A stretch of DNA of 64,000 nt, taken from Blastomyces gilchristii SLH14081 (taxonomy: Eukaryota > Ascomycota > Eurotiomycetes > Onygenales > Ajellomycetaceae). The stretch covers positions 8,005,551 to 8,069,550 of the forward strand of contig NW_003101682.1 of the NCBI RefSeq assembly GCF_000003855.2, read 5' to 3'. Within the stretch, counting starts at the first letter, position 1. Every line of letters starts with the position of its first letter. The notes beneath the pieces are model-generated. The model saw only the letters and a program-made list of their open reading frames with translations, made no database searches and had not been told where the DNA came from. A program made the translations under genes and the position numbers. Shown here in pieces: positions 35,301 to 47,779 of the stretch.

Positions 35301-37583
35301 TAATTTCTTCAGACTGATAATAATAATATTAAATTACAGATCTCTGATTATTTTTAATATACTATTTTCACTGATATGATTAAGTTAATGATGTTACTTA
35401 TTTATCAGAAGCTGCTTCAGAAGAACTGCAGATAATTAAGATAAAGATAAGATAATAAAGAAATCAGTATCTAAATTCTTAGAATTAATCAACTGTTCAA
35501 TCTTCTTATAGCTGAAAGATCTCAAAGACTCTGTATTCAGATTATAATCTGTTAAGACTGTCTTTAATTTCAGAATAATTATATATGTTACTACTTTATA
35601 TATCAGATTGTTCATTACACTATAAAATATCAGTGAGCTGTTAAATAGAATGTAAATATTATTATAAGATAGATTGACATAGAAGATATCACTGTTAATA
35701 GATAATAGAAACTCAAAGTAGTTCTCAGTATTAACTTGTATATTACAGTAAATATAGCTCTGATACTTTATAAATTCTGCAGAGATCAGATTTGCAGATA
35801 GTTCTGATATATAGTATATATAATTAAATTCTATCAATCTCTTACTTGTTAGAATGAATGCAGTACTGACATTCTGAACCTTCAGAATAATCTTATTAGT
35901 CACTTAAACTGTTGAACTATTAATTGCTCTAAGTTCTGAAAATTATGATCTATCACTCACTATGTGACATTCAGCGCCACTATCTTATATAGTAAGGAAA
36001 TTCTTATAAGTTTTATAAAATAGACTGATACATTGATAATCTCTGTAAGATTTACTATCTGATAGATCTCTGATTCATCTGTAATAAATAGTTAAGTTCT
36101 ACTCTCATTATTGTTCTTTTTCTTCTTTTCTTTGAATTTCTTTTTTCTCACAGTATTGTAGATTTTTCAATTATCTGAAGCACTGTCTGAATTGATTAAT
36201 TAACAGATGTTAAAGTAAGATCTCTCATATTTAGAATATATAGATGAATTTCTTAATTCTTAATAGTTTCAGAAGCTTTCTTAAGTACTATTACAATCAC
36301 ATTCAGTACAGTATTTATGAGCTGAATTCAATGTATTGTTGTTGAAATTGATAGATGTTGTAATTATTATAGCTGTTGTAGCTGTTGTAGCTATTATAGT
36401 TAGCTGCAGAATCTATATTCTGTAGATTCTTTTTATCTTTTAGAGAATTAAGCTGTAAACAGATCTTCTTCATAAGAAGATTAACATTCAATACTATCAC
36501 TATGAATTTGAAATTCTGTATCTTCTTAATCTTCTTCTGAACATAATTTCTTCAATTGTTAAGTAGAACTGAGTAGAAGGTATTAAATATTTATGTATCT
36601 AAAGAGAAAGCATTCATCATCTTCAATTTTATAATAACAGACTGAAACTTATTAAAGAATGTGTGTATATTGATGATCTATATATCACTAAGTGATATGA
36701 ATTTCAGAACTGTCTCACAGTGTAACTGTGTTTTTAAGATAGAGTATTTCTATTCAATTACATTTCATAGAGTATAAGTGATTCAATTTTCATCATATTT
36801 GAAGAAACATGATCTGACACCTGCACTCAAGAAGTTCAAGATAAATGTGTAGAGTCATCAGTTTCTAACATCTCAGAATAATACTTATTTATCATCTCTT
36901 TGTAAAGAGTTCTGAGTCTGTTATTTCTCTATCATATACTAACACTGAGCATTAATCAGTTTCACTTTTATGAAGATGCTTTATATGATGTAATTAAATA
37001 TATCAGTTAGACTGTTTGACCTTATGGTATTCTTGATATCTTTCTTAAATTGAGAGATTGTCTTGTCAACACGGCTATTCAGATAATAAAGATTGAATTT
37101 CAACCTTTCACTGAGATTAGAATTTCATGTAGCTGTATAAGCTGTTGAGATAGTGATAGAATAATTATTAACATTCTGTGATTGATCTGTAGAGAATCTC
37201 TGTTGACAGAGTTTTTTCAGTTGTAATTCAAGTTCTAGAACTCTTCACTTCTTCTTCTTCATCTTAAATATTATCTTGAGATGTTTTATCTGTTGATCTG
37301 ATATTTCCTCGCCTGAACAGTTAACTTCATGAGAACCAGTCTTATTAAGCTATTAAGTAGATTGAGAGGCCGGTCTGACCGCGTCAGAAGCTGTATTCAA
37401 ACCAGCTTCAAATTGAGAGAGTGTTTCAGAGTGTTTATTAATAGAGCTTTTAAATACTTTAGAAGAATGTTTACTGATAGATTATAAGTATGAAGAATTA
37501 TCATCATCAACTGCAACTGACTCAGTGAAAAGAATATGAGATTTCAAATATGTATATAAGTGAGATTGTGTTGAATCTGTCAT
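32400..37583 (-). pseudogene. Eroded gag-pol of Copia D
   Basis: Read on the minus strand: gag from ATG 37583 (MTDSTQSHLYTYLKSHI), an Asn/Tyr/Ser repeat stretch at 36345-36410, and a clean pre-integrase stretch (35436-35903) with the YISELSANLISAEF motif. Reverse transcriptase is at 33294-33587, where IIIYMNNVCLYS stands for the YVDD-type box. RNase H has the well-preserved SSTEAEYIA near 32855-32880. Stops are mostly TGA at Trp and TAA/TAG at Gln. Not functional. Confidence 0.78.
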
Positions 37584-37837
37584 CTTGATATTCATTTATT
37601 GAATTCTTGCTAATATTATTCTCTTTTTCTTACTTTTTTACAAATATAATATGTTTTCTACAAGCCTCTTTTTTAAGTGAGTAGTAGTACTATTGATTAA
37701 CAAGATCTCAATACTGATAGAATAAGATAATTTTAACTTCTGATAAGTGTATTGAATGAAGCAGTAGTTAAATAATGATTATATTAATAAGAAATTCTGA
37801 ATTGACAGTGATTTTGCACAAAACAGGTCTCATAACC

Positions 37838-37932
37838 TGTGAAAGATGTAAAGCTTGTGTGATTGAAAGATTGCTAGCTTGTGAAAAGTTATATAGTGAA
37901 AGAATTAGTAAGCCAGATCACGTGACCTGATA
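37838..37932 (-). repeat. 5' LTR of Copia D
   Basis: 95 bp, CACGTG box at 37919-37924, followed by target duplication ACTAC. Confidence 0.9.
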
Positions 37933-38095
37933 ACTACTACTCACTTAAAAAAGAAACTTGCAGAAAACACATCACATTGTAAAAAAAAGCAAGAAAAAGA
38001 GAATAATATTAGCAAGAATTTAATAAATAAATATTAAGAATTTAATAAATAAATGTTAAGATGATAGATTTATTACAATCTTACTTATATATATA

Positions 38096-38421
38096 TAGAC
38101 TGACTACTGAGATTATGAATTTTATATTTAGTCTTATTTTATCTGATCTCATACATTTCTTAATATGAATTCTGCTGAGACTAGTCATTAAAAAAACAGA
38201 TAAAGTGACTATATATTAAATCTCAAAATGAAACCATGACTTGAAAAAAATGAGAAAGTGATCTTATTTGAAAAATGTAATAAGAGTAGATAGTAAGTCT
38301 CACTGAGACAGTATGAAACTACTATCTAATATTAAAACTGTGTAATGAGATCAGTTGAATTGATAATAAGACTATCAAAAATTCTAATTCTGATCTCAGA
38401 CACGGTCACACGGTCAGTCTA
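38096..38421. mobile_element. hAT-like MITE, copy 1 (326 bp, internally deleted)
   Basis: Ends TAGACTG..CAGTCTA, 8-bp target duplication TATATATA (38088-38095 and 38422-38429). Compared with the 506-bp copies it lacks about 180 bp from the middle. It lies inside Copia C. No coding capacity. Confidence 0.82.
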
Positions 38422-38442
38422 TATATATATTTATAATTTGAT

Positions 38443-38712
38443 TGTGGCGGGCTGCGCCCGATCAATTATATAGACTATTTCATTACACTTCACAGATTCC
38501 GCTGAAAGCTCCGATTCTTAATCACTGATTCTCAGCTAAAAAACTCATGAAATTTCTATTCTTTCACTCTGAAGTTTCACTATATATACATATTAATATT
38601 CACTCTGATCACTGATTCTCATACTTTCTCGTTCTTTTCTTCTCTAATGTTTTTCACTTTTATATTATAAGACCTATATATCATATCAATCTATCAATAT
38701 AGACCTTTTACA
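38443..38712 (+). repeat. 5' LTR of Gypsy E
   Basis: About 270 bp, TGTGGCGGG..TTTTACA. The first 40 bp, including the hairpin CGGGCTGCGCCCG, are nearly identical to the LTR start at 63740. The rest is strongly AT-mutated. Confidence 0.75.
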
Positions 38713-39802
38713 CTTGGAAAATGTTCATCATCTTCTTATTAGAAATGATTACTTATTGAGAAGATATCTGAACATATAATGATGTATAAGAAATAGAAAA
38801 ATAATCAATCAGTTTAGTGAATACTAAGTTCTTAAATAAAAGCTTACTCATCAGTTACTCTAACCCTGTAATAAGATCTTATAAAGAGAATATCAGTGAA
38901 AGACCTGAGAGTTCTGACACTCTAAATGTATAAAATATTCATATAATTACACTTCTTCAGATTTCACAGTTATTATATATCTAATGAATGATATAATCAT
39001 GTCTAATAATAACATGAAAGAACTCTCAACTATAAGTATAGATGTAATATTACAGTGACTCTGAATAATGTTGAAATTACAACAATAATAAATAGCTGAT
39101 ATACACACAAATTAATAACATTAATATGAGAAAATTCAATGATTAACTCAACAAGAAACTGCTGTAATTTTAACACTAACAGAATTGAATATAAACATAA
39201 TATAAGTACTGAAGAAATGCTTAGATACTTTCATATATTTTAATACTTCTAATCTCACTCTCTACTCATCATGAAGGCTGGAAATACTTATGAAACTAAG
39301 TATAGATAAAGATGTCATCAGTTCATCAACCAATCAAGATTGATATATCAATAAATGATTGAAGAATTATATGAAACAGAAGTTTCATCTATAAGTAAAA
39401 GTATATGAATTAGTGTTGTGAATATCTGATAATATTATCAAACATCTTGATATTCTGTTCTAAAACACTGTTATATAACAGAAAGTATTAGATTGATTAC
39501 AGAGTATCTAACAGAGAAACACTTCTCTTATAATATTTATTTCTAACTTTGACACTAAGATTCTAGAAGCAGGTGATCAATCTTGAGAGAATTAAATAAA
39601 GATTAATATGCTTAAGAAAATATTAACTTTCAAACTCTTACAGACTCTTATAGTGTAGATGAAGATCAGACTTATAAAGATTTCTATATACAACTTCAGA
39701 CATTGAATAACTGTCTTATCAAGCTCAAGAGTATACAGAATAGTGATAGAAGATGTTATACTTCAGCTACTTATACACCTGCACTCAGACAACCGCTCCA
39801 GC
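38443..39802 (+). mobile_element. Gypsy E: 5' LTR and part of gag, cut by LINE 1
   Basis: LTR 38443-38712, then an AT-rich, stop-riddled gag. The last part reads YKDFYIQLQTLNNCLIKLKS (39675-39735), a gag-like helical stretch. The element is interrupted at about 39800 where LINE 1 begins. No pol is found to the right. Superfamily call (Ty3/Gypsy) rests on gag appearance only. Confidence 0.6.
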
Positions 39803-41323
39803 ACGAACTCGCTCGATTTTTCGAATAAGAACCCGCCGATAGATCCATCGAAACGCCCTCGATCATACGAGCATTTTGACCCCATCGCCGACCGCATACC
39901 CCGTGTGATGGTGGAGTTATTCAGCCAAACATGAACCAGACATTGTTCGAAACTCCTGTGTGGGATTATCCCCCGTTCTCCCCTACCACACCACAACCCC
40001 GGGCCAAATTGCCATACAAATTGTAAGATGAAGAGACCTAGCCATATGCACCAATCTTCTCGATTTTGGAAGATCCCCGATCTGTAATTGTGGAGATATC
40101 TGAGGAGCAACCTCCGCGAAAACCCTGTCCATCTTTGATGTTCCAAAACATCAACGCCAAGTCCCACCCTCGTACCGCCCTTCCCAATCTGGCCCATCCC
40201 CGGCAGAACAATACAAAAAGATACCTCAGCAACAGTAGTCGATACATAACCAGCGGACAATGAGTCAACAGAACAAGTCAACAGCATGTCAACAACTATA
40301 AATTCAGTATACCCCAAGGTCTGACTGAGCCTTTGATCCCTGCACAGTGAGATATATTAAATCTAGTTTTAATACCTCAATATTCAATAGATTCTGCAAG
40401 GAATTGAGAACAGCAACACTAGATTTCTATTAAATTTGAGAATTAACTCTATATTGATATAATCATTGACAAAGTCTTCTATTTTGAGATATAAATAACC
40501 AGTTCCTCTACATCCCACTGACAATATTTATATTATTATATAGAAACAGACTTATATTCTCTATAATATCAAGACTCTGAAGAGGAAAAGTCTTGATAGA
40601 GAGTATACAGTAGTGCATATCTTAGCAGTTTCTATCTTATTCTTCTACAGCAGTTAATGCAAAAAAAAGATCTTAGAAATAGTTTTTTACTTCTCTTGAA
40701 AAAGTAAGATGTTTTTCTCTGGATTTTACACAATATTCTTATAAAGAATTAAAAACAGAGTTGTTTTCTGTCATAATTTTATATTCTTTTAAGTAAGAAT
40801 TACTTTTTCAGTGACTGAAGAGCTTTCATTAATACTTAATTCTTTTTTACACTCTTTATTAACTGATTTGAGTTGCACACTTGTTGTGTGAGAAGAATTG
40901 AATGATTTAGAATAAAATTGAATAGTTTTAATCAATTTCTCTGCAAAAAATTGATTTATTTTTTATCAGTTTTTCTCTTAAAAATTGTCATATTATCTGA
41001 TTTATTATCAATTGATATCATACTTTTTCTCACTGTATCTCAAGAAAGAGATTGTAAAGATTTTATTGATTTATCTTAAAAATCAATTTTAGTTTATTAG
41101 ATTCTCTTTAAAAATCTAACCTAGTTACTGAACTAGTGTGAAAAAAATCAGGTGTTTTATATATAAAAGTCTTTTATTCTTCTTTTGAAACAGTCTGATC
41201 AACTTTTCACTTGAAAACAGACTTAGAAATCTCTTAATTGAAACAGTCTGATCAACTTTTCAAAAGAGTTCAATAAATATCTTAATTGAAACAGTCTGAT
41301 CAACTTTTCATTGAGTAAGAATA
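39803..41323 (+). other. LINE 1 5' region, GC-rich first 530 bp
   Basis: 39803-40335 is GC-rich and barely mutated. From about 40340 the sequence turns AT-rich like the rest. A 184-codon open frame runs antisense through 39763-40317, overlapping the upstream junction. The plus strand here has only short frames. Likely the 5' UTR and internal promoter of the LINE. Confidence 0.6.
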
Positions 41324-43437
41324 ATGAGTTCAAAAATACACTCAGTTGATGTGGAAAAAGATGCTTTCTCAAATGCTATTTCTGAGATTGAAATTCTCAA
41401 GAGAAGAAAGAAAGAAGAAATAGAGAAATAACAAGTTCTTGAAATACAGAAACTTGAAAAAGTAAGCAAGATTCTTGAAAAGCAGTGTCTGAGTGAGATG
41501 AATGAAGAAGTTCTATTAATTATTCATACTCAGACTAGACAACTATAGAAGATGATCAAGTTCAAACTTGGAATTTCAAACACAGTTTAAAAAACATTGA
41601 AAATTCCTAGTATAATCACTGACTCTTCATTTTACTCTTCTTTCTTTTCTACTTCTTCTTCTTCTTTAAATCAGAAGAAAATATATACTCAAGCAGCTGA
41701 ATTTACTGTCTCTAAATCTGCTATCTCACAATCTGCTTAAAATCCTGAGAAAACTGAGAAGAATACTGCTCATACTTCTATTCATAGAAAAGTGAAGAAA
41801 AAAATGCAAAAAGAGAAAAACTTCTAAATCTTCAGAAATAGAAGACTTATTCTCAAAGTCTCAAATCAGAACATCTTGCAAAGAAACAAGCAAAACTCAA
41901 ATCTCATTTTCAGAATCAGAAATGAAATTAATCAGCAGTTCTTTTCTCAGTTGATAACTGATATTAAAGTTCAAAAATCAGTTATAGCTTCAATTGAGTT
42001 ATTCTTCTTTGAAAACTTCATCATTCTGACTAGACTGGCCGCCGGGACCATGAATTTCATGTTTGGTCCCATTTGGTCTGGTCTCATACATTTCTTGGCG
42101 TGAATCCCGCTGGGACTAGTCATTAAAAAAACATGTAAAGTGGCTATATATCAGATCTTAAAATGAAACCATGACTTGAAAAAAATGAGAAAGTGATCTC
42201 ATTTGATTTCATTTAGTTTTATTCTTGACATGAAGTTACTATTTTTAGACATTTTAAGGTTTTTTTTAGACTATTTTTAATTTTTAAAAAAGTAACACTT
42301 TTTGATAACACTCAAATAAGATTTAAAGTCATTTAAAGCAATAAAAATAATTTAAATTGAGAAGTGAAAATCATGATCTCATTTGAAAAATGTGACAAGA
42401 GTAGACAGTAAGTCTCACTGAGACAGTATGAAACTACTATCTAATGTTAAAACTGTGTAATGGGATCAGTTGAATTGATAATGAAACTATCAAAAAATCT
42501 AGTCCTGGTCTCAGACACGGTCACACGGTCAGTCTAATTCTGACTACAATGCCTGAATTCAGTACGGAATTCCTTATTCAGAATGAGAATCTCTGAAAAT
42601 CAGTAGTAGAATCTTTGTTTAAACACAACAATTCTATCTGAGAGAGATGAAAAGTGAGATAAATTCATTCTTTATAATATTTCAGTTGAAATTTTTGACT
42701 GTGAAGAAGAAATGCTACTTCTTAAAAATAAATTAGATGAATACAACTCTATTCAACTGAGAAAAGAGCCTGTATGACTAAATTCAATTGAGTTCAAATA
42801 AAGTAGAAGAAATGTCTCTGTTCTAGTATATACAAAAACACTTAAACAGTCAAAGATCTCTGAAGTAAGAGTAGCAGGTTTGAAAATGAGAGTTCATGAA
42901 TACAAAGACTTAAGAATGAATCTCAAAGCTCAAACACAGTGTTCAAACTGTCAAAGATATGAACACTTTGCAATCTCTTGATTTAAAGACTCAAAATATG
43001 CATTCTGTGTCAGAGATCACAAAACTAGTGAGCATAAATGTGAAATATGCTCAAAAAGAGGTGAAATATGTTAACACACTCTGCTTAAGTGCTCTAATTG
43101 CAAAGAAAAACATGCATCTAGCTTAAAAGAATATATATTTGCTTCAAGAACTCAAAAGAACTGGAGAAAAGATGAAGCTCAAAGTTAATCTAGAACTGAA
43201 GAAAAGAGTTAAGCCAGTAAACTCATAACTGTAAGCTTAAAAAGAAGAAACTCTTAACTGTCTAAATCTTCAAACTTCAATTCTTCAGCTAAATGTAAGT
43301 AGAATTTGAATTCTCAAACTTCTGTTAAGATTAGAGAATTGAGAAATGACTCTGATGATAAACTAGATATAATATAAGCAGTTGAGATTCCTACTTTTCA
43401 AAATAGTTATAATCTACTATCTGATGATAGTGATTAG
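41324..43437 (+). pseudogene. LINE 1 ORF1 (gag-like, CCHC fingers), interrupted by a MITE
   Basis: Starts MSSKIHSVDVEKDAF at ATG 41324. A coiled-coil-like Glu/Lys region (EILKRRKKEEIE) follows. After the MITE (42031-42536) the frame continues to three cysteine knuckles of CCHC type (CSNCQRYEHF, CEICSKRGEIC, CSNCKEKH, about 42945-43120). These bind nucleic acid in LINE ORF1 proteins of this type. Stops are TGA for Trp and TAA for Gln. It ends near 43437, about 30 bp before ORF2. Confidence 0.78.
42031..42536. mobile_element. hAT-like MITE, copy 2 (506 bp)
   Basis: Ends TAGACTGG..CAGTCTA, 8-bp target duplication ATTCTGAC (42023-42030, 42537-42544). The empty site is seen in LINE 2 at about 59860 (cattctgactacaatg). 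The first 90 bp are GC-rich and hardly mutated. Confidence 0.88.
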
Positions 43438-43466
43438 ATTCTACTCTATCTCTACTCTCTTTTAGT

Positions 43467-46400
43467 ATGAATATACAACAAAAATAAGAAAAACAGTTTA
43501 AAAACTCTTCAAAAATCACATTTATTCAAAATAATGTGAATAGAAACTCAAATTGTATTTATTCTTGTCTTCAAATTATATTTGAATAAAGAGTTGATTT
43601 TATACTGCTTCAGAAACTGAATTTTGATACTGAGTAAAAATATATTATTTCTTATTCAAGCTACTACTGCTTTCTATCTCAAAAGTCTGAGATAAAGTCA
43701 AGAGTAGTAATCTATGAAAGAAAGAGATTAAGATATCAATTTAATCTAAGATTTAATATCATGTCAGACTCTGATATTCTGATGAGTGATATTATGAATA
43801 AAGAGAATGAGTTTAATACTATACAGCTTATAAATATCTATAATGAAAAGTTATTGAAGAAAAATAACAATATCTGAATAATTAATAGAGGATTTCTGAA
43901 CATAACTTCATTAAGAAACTCTATAATTATAGGAGATTTCAATACACATTATCTCTGATGAAATTCAGAATGTAAAAGAGCAGTAAGAGCTGATAATCTG
44001 ATTGAATAAATCTTTGAGCATTCAATAGATTTAGTTAACAAGTCTGATCAACAAATATTCTTCAGAAAAGATATGAAACAGAAATCTATTATAGATCTAA
44101 GCTTCATGTTACAAAATCTAAGAAAAAAAAGACTTATAAACTGATTTATTAATTCAAATGAGACATCAGAATCAGATCATGAAGTTATTCAATTTGATAT
44201 TGAACTGAGTAAAAAATAAATGAGTGAAAATCCTCTTCTCTCTAATCAGTTTAACTTTGAAAAAGCTGATTAAAAAGCAGTTGAAGAAAGTATAAAACTG
44301 TTAAAATCTGAAAGACAGAGTGAGCTATATTGAAATCCTGATCAAGATATCTCAAATGAAATGCTTGAGAATAGAGTGAAGCTCATTACATCTATTATTC
44401 TAACAAGTGTTAAAGATAATATTTCAAAGAGAAAATCTTCTGAGTATTCAAAATCTTAATGAAATGAGAATATCTCATTTAAAAGAAAAGAATTAGCTAC
44501 TGTTAGAAGAGATTGAAAGAATGATATAATATCTGATAAAGAGTTCAAAGCTGTCAGAAATGAATATTTTTCAGATATTAAAAGAGCAAAAACAGACTAC
44601 TGAAATAAATTTCTTGAAGAAGTATAAGAAAGTTTTTAAAGCTTTTAACTATACTAAAACAAGAAGTGTAGCAAAACTTCCAGTCTTAGAATATGAGTTT
44701 CAGAATGAATCATATACAGTAAACTCTTTTCAGAAAAAATGTCAAGCTTTTATGAGAAGTCTCTTTCAAAACTCATCAGATTCAGATTCAGAGAAAGAGA
44801 ATATATCACTTCTTAACTATACTAATGAAAATGACTCAGAATGATCTGATCTTATACAAGATGAATTAGAGTCAGCTATCTTCTCAAGTTCAGTTAAAAC
44901 TGCTGCAGAGCCTGATTCAATTATAACTTGATTATTTAAAATATATACTTCTACTTAAAGAATGAATATTTTAAGCTCTTTTTCAATCTCTTAAAAAATG
45001 AATATTATTCTGAATACTGAAGAGAAGTCACTGAAGTGATTCTTATAAAATCTAATAGAAAAACTTTAATTTCTAAGTTATATAGAGTAATATCTCTATT
45101 GAACTGTCTAGAAAAGATTTTAGAAAAGATAATAGCTACTTGACTATCTTTTATAAGCTCTATTAATAACTCTCTTTTATTCAGTGAATAAATAAGAGAT
45201 AGAAAACAATGTTCTGTAATTGACACTGTTCTCTCAGTTATTTATAATATTCAAATAGTAAAGTATAAAGATCTGGTCTCAACTGCAGTTTTTATTGATA
45301 TAAAAGAAGCATTTAATCATGTTTCAAAGTCAAAATTCAGACTTTGAAGATATTAAAACTATCACTATCATCTAATAAAATGAGGTTAACCGTTTCATAC
45401 TCTAAAAGAATCAATATATCTTTTTGTTGAGGAAATGAAATAAGACAAGACTGAGATAAAAATAGAAGTACTGTAAAAATCTTTAATCTCACACATTTTA
45501 TTTGCAATATACATTGCATATCTATTCAAAAATAGAAATATGAAAATAGTGTGATCTCTAAGTTATGTAGATGATATTGATCTAGTCTACAGCTCAAAAG
45601 CTATTAAAGAGAATTTGAAAGTGATTGAAAAAGCTGTAAAGAAAATCTTTATTAGAGCAGATATTAATTAAATTCAATTTGATATAAATAAAACTGAGTT
45701 AATTCATTTCTTTTCTAGATTCAATAAGAAAGAACTATCTCTGACTCTTTTAAATAGAGAGATTAAACCCAGTTTAAATATCAAATGATTAGAAGTATGA
45801 TTAAACTCCAAGTTGAATTTTAAATATTATATTTAACAAAGAACTGTCAAGACAGAAAGACTATTGAACAACATAATCAGACTATTAAATACAGAGAGAG
45901 GTCTATTCTTCCAGACTATGAGACAGTTATATATAGCCTGTATTATCTCAGTAGCTGATTATGAAGTTCAAGTTTAATGAAATAATTAAGAAAATTTTAC
46001 TGAACTCTTTGAAAGTCTGTAAAACAGAGCTTTGAGAAGAATTCTAAGAGCATTTAAATCATCTTCTATTAAAGTAATGAAAATTGAAGCTTCAATTCTT
46101 TCTTCTGCTATTAGATTTGAAAAGCTCTGTATGAACTATGCTCTGAGAGTTACAAAGATGAGCTTAAATTATATAATCAGAGAAAGAGTCTCTTCTTCAT
46201 TTTTATCAATTAACTCTGGAAATGAACTGGATTGAAATAGATTTCTTGATTGAAATGAAAATAATTCTTCAAAGAAAATGCTTTCTCAACTGTACAGACT
46301 ATACTCACTGATTAAAAATCAATTTTTTTCTTTAAATATTGAAAAAGTTAATCATGAGAAGATATCTCTCTGAAGAGAAAAGCTTGAATCTCTTATAGAT

Positions 46401-47550
46401 GTACAAATAAGTGAACTATCTAAGAAGAAAGAATATGAACAGCATTTAAAGAGAATTTCTACAATCAATATAGAAGACTCTATTCTGATTTATTCAGATG
46501 ACTTCAAAAATGAGAATTTGAATAGATTAGACACAGACATTGCTTATACTGAAGATAATATCAATTTTATCTCAGATTTCTAAAATTTAGGCTGTGAATC
46601 TGAAGTCTTTGATGCTGAACTATTTGTAATAGTGAAAGCTTTCAAACTCATTGAAATAAAATCTTATAAAAGAGAAAATAGTTTGAAAGAGATATAAATA
46701 TTCTCTGATAGTCAAGCTGCTTTAAAAAGACTTAGAAATAGTCAGATTCATAGTGATCAAATGAATCTTAAACTGATCTTAAACTCTGTTTTGAAAATTC
46801 AAAAGAGAAGAATATCAAAGCTGATAATTCATCTACACTGAGTTTCTGCTTATATAAATATTTATGACAATGAATTGACTGATTCAGCTGTAAAAAAGAG
46901 TTCAGAATTAAGCAGATCTATTCAAAAAATTATGTTCTGGTCTTTTATAAAGAGAAAAATAAAAGAATCTTGTTTAGACAAGTGAAATGAAAGCTGGCAG
47001 AAAGAAAAGAAGAGTATACATTATTCAAGATTTGAAATAAAACTCAAGTAAAAATCTTGTTTAATTAAATGTAAAAAGAAAATATTCTCATCTATAATAC
47101 AGCTGAAACTAGAACATGACTATTTTAAATCTTATATACAAAGATTTGATGATAGATTTGATTCAATAGAATGCTCATTCTGCAATGCAAATGAGAATTC
47201 TGAGTATATTATAATACACTGTGCATTATACAATAGTCTCAGAGTCAGATTGAAAGACAAGTATGATCTAAATTAATTAAATATGAGATTCTTATTCTTA
47301 ACTGAGACAGGAATTAAATACTTAATAGACTTTCTATCAGAAACTCAAGCACCTACAAGAAAATAGCTAAATTCAGAAATATCTGAATATGAAGAGAAGA
47401 AAATCAATCAGATATTATCTGTTAAAACAGCTATATACTATTTTTTATTAATTTGTTTTATTACAGTCTCTCTTTACTTTGTCTTTTTCTTTCAATTCTT
47501 TTCTATCTATCTATTTAATATGTCTATCTTTAAGACTGTGTTCTCTTTTC
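43467..47550 (+). pseudogene. LINE 1 ORF2: endonuclease, reverse transcriptase, RNase H, zinc-binding end
   Basis: Starts MNIQQK at 43467, with the Tad-like IQNNVNRNSN shortly after. APE-type endonuclease: GDFNTH at 43932-43949 followed by two TGA where Trp-Trp is expected, and SDHEVIQF near 44175. The only long clean frame is 44560-44844. Reverse transcriptase: the RVISLLNCLEKILEKII block near 45090, and YVDD at 45564-45575 (intact catalytic box). RNase H: IFSDSQAALK near 46700 and NELTDSAVKKSS near 46870. A C-terminal Cys/His segment CSFCNANENSEY..HC lies at about 47173-47223. The order fits the Tad1/I group. Many stops; not functional. Confidence 0.82.
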
Positions 47551-47779
47551 TTTTGTCATGATATTGTCAAATGATTTCAAAGTATCAGAAGATGTTAAAA
47601 TACTGGAATTTGTAAACAGTTTTTGTATTCTGAGCTGGAATTTTCTGATTTTATATATCTGAAATTGATGAATGTATAATAGTTAACTTTACAGATATAG
47701 AAAAAACTCTGAGAACTAAACATTCTCAGGTAGATGTTATAGTCTCTGACTGCATACATCTATAATTAAAAAAAAAAAA

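Larger units (their letters stand above)
32245..37932 (-). mobile_element. Copia D, full-length mutated element inserted head-on into Copia C of the same family
   Basis: 95-bp LTRs at both ends, target duplication ACTAC at 32240-32244 and 37933-37937. PBS GGTTATGAGACC (minus strand, just inside 37837). Gag starts at ATG 37583 (minus). Confidence 0.92.
31986..38442 (+). mobile_element. Copia C, 5' fragment only, split by Copia D and a MITE
   Basis: A 95-bp LTR (31986-32080, TATCAGG..TTTCACA) is followed by PBS GGTTATAAGACC and leader. The leader runs to 32244, resumes at 37938-38095 after Copia D, and again at 38430-38442 after the MITE, where Gypsy E cuts it. The three pieces match the start of Copia D (read on the minus strand) in the right order. 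The rest of Copia C is missing. Confidence 0.85.
39803..47779 (+). mobile_element. LINE 1: Tad-like non-LTR retrotransposon, near full length (about 7.5 kb without the MITE)
   Basis: 5' region 39803-41323, ORF1 from 41324, ORF2 from 43467, 3' end near an A12 run at 47768-47779. A 506-bp MITE sits in ORF1. A second copy (from 57002) allows alignment along most of the length. The left edge is set by where the two copies start to agree; no target duplication was found. Confidence 0.85.

Noticed and set aside
39743..39934. 63-codon plus-strand frame starting in Gypsy E and ending in LINE 1
   Set aside because: Crosses the junction between two elements, so it cannot be one gene.
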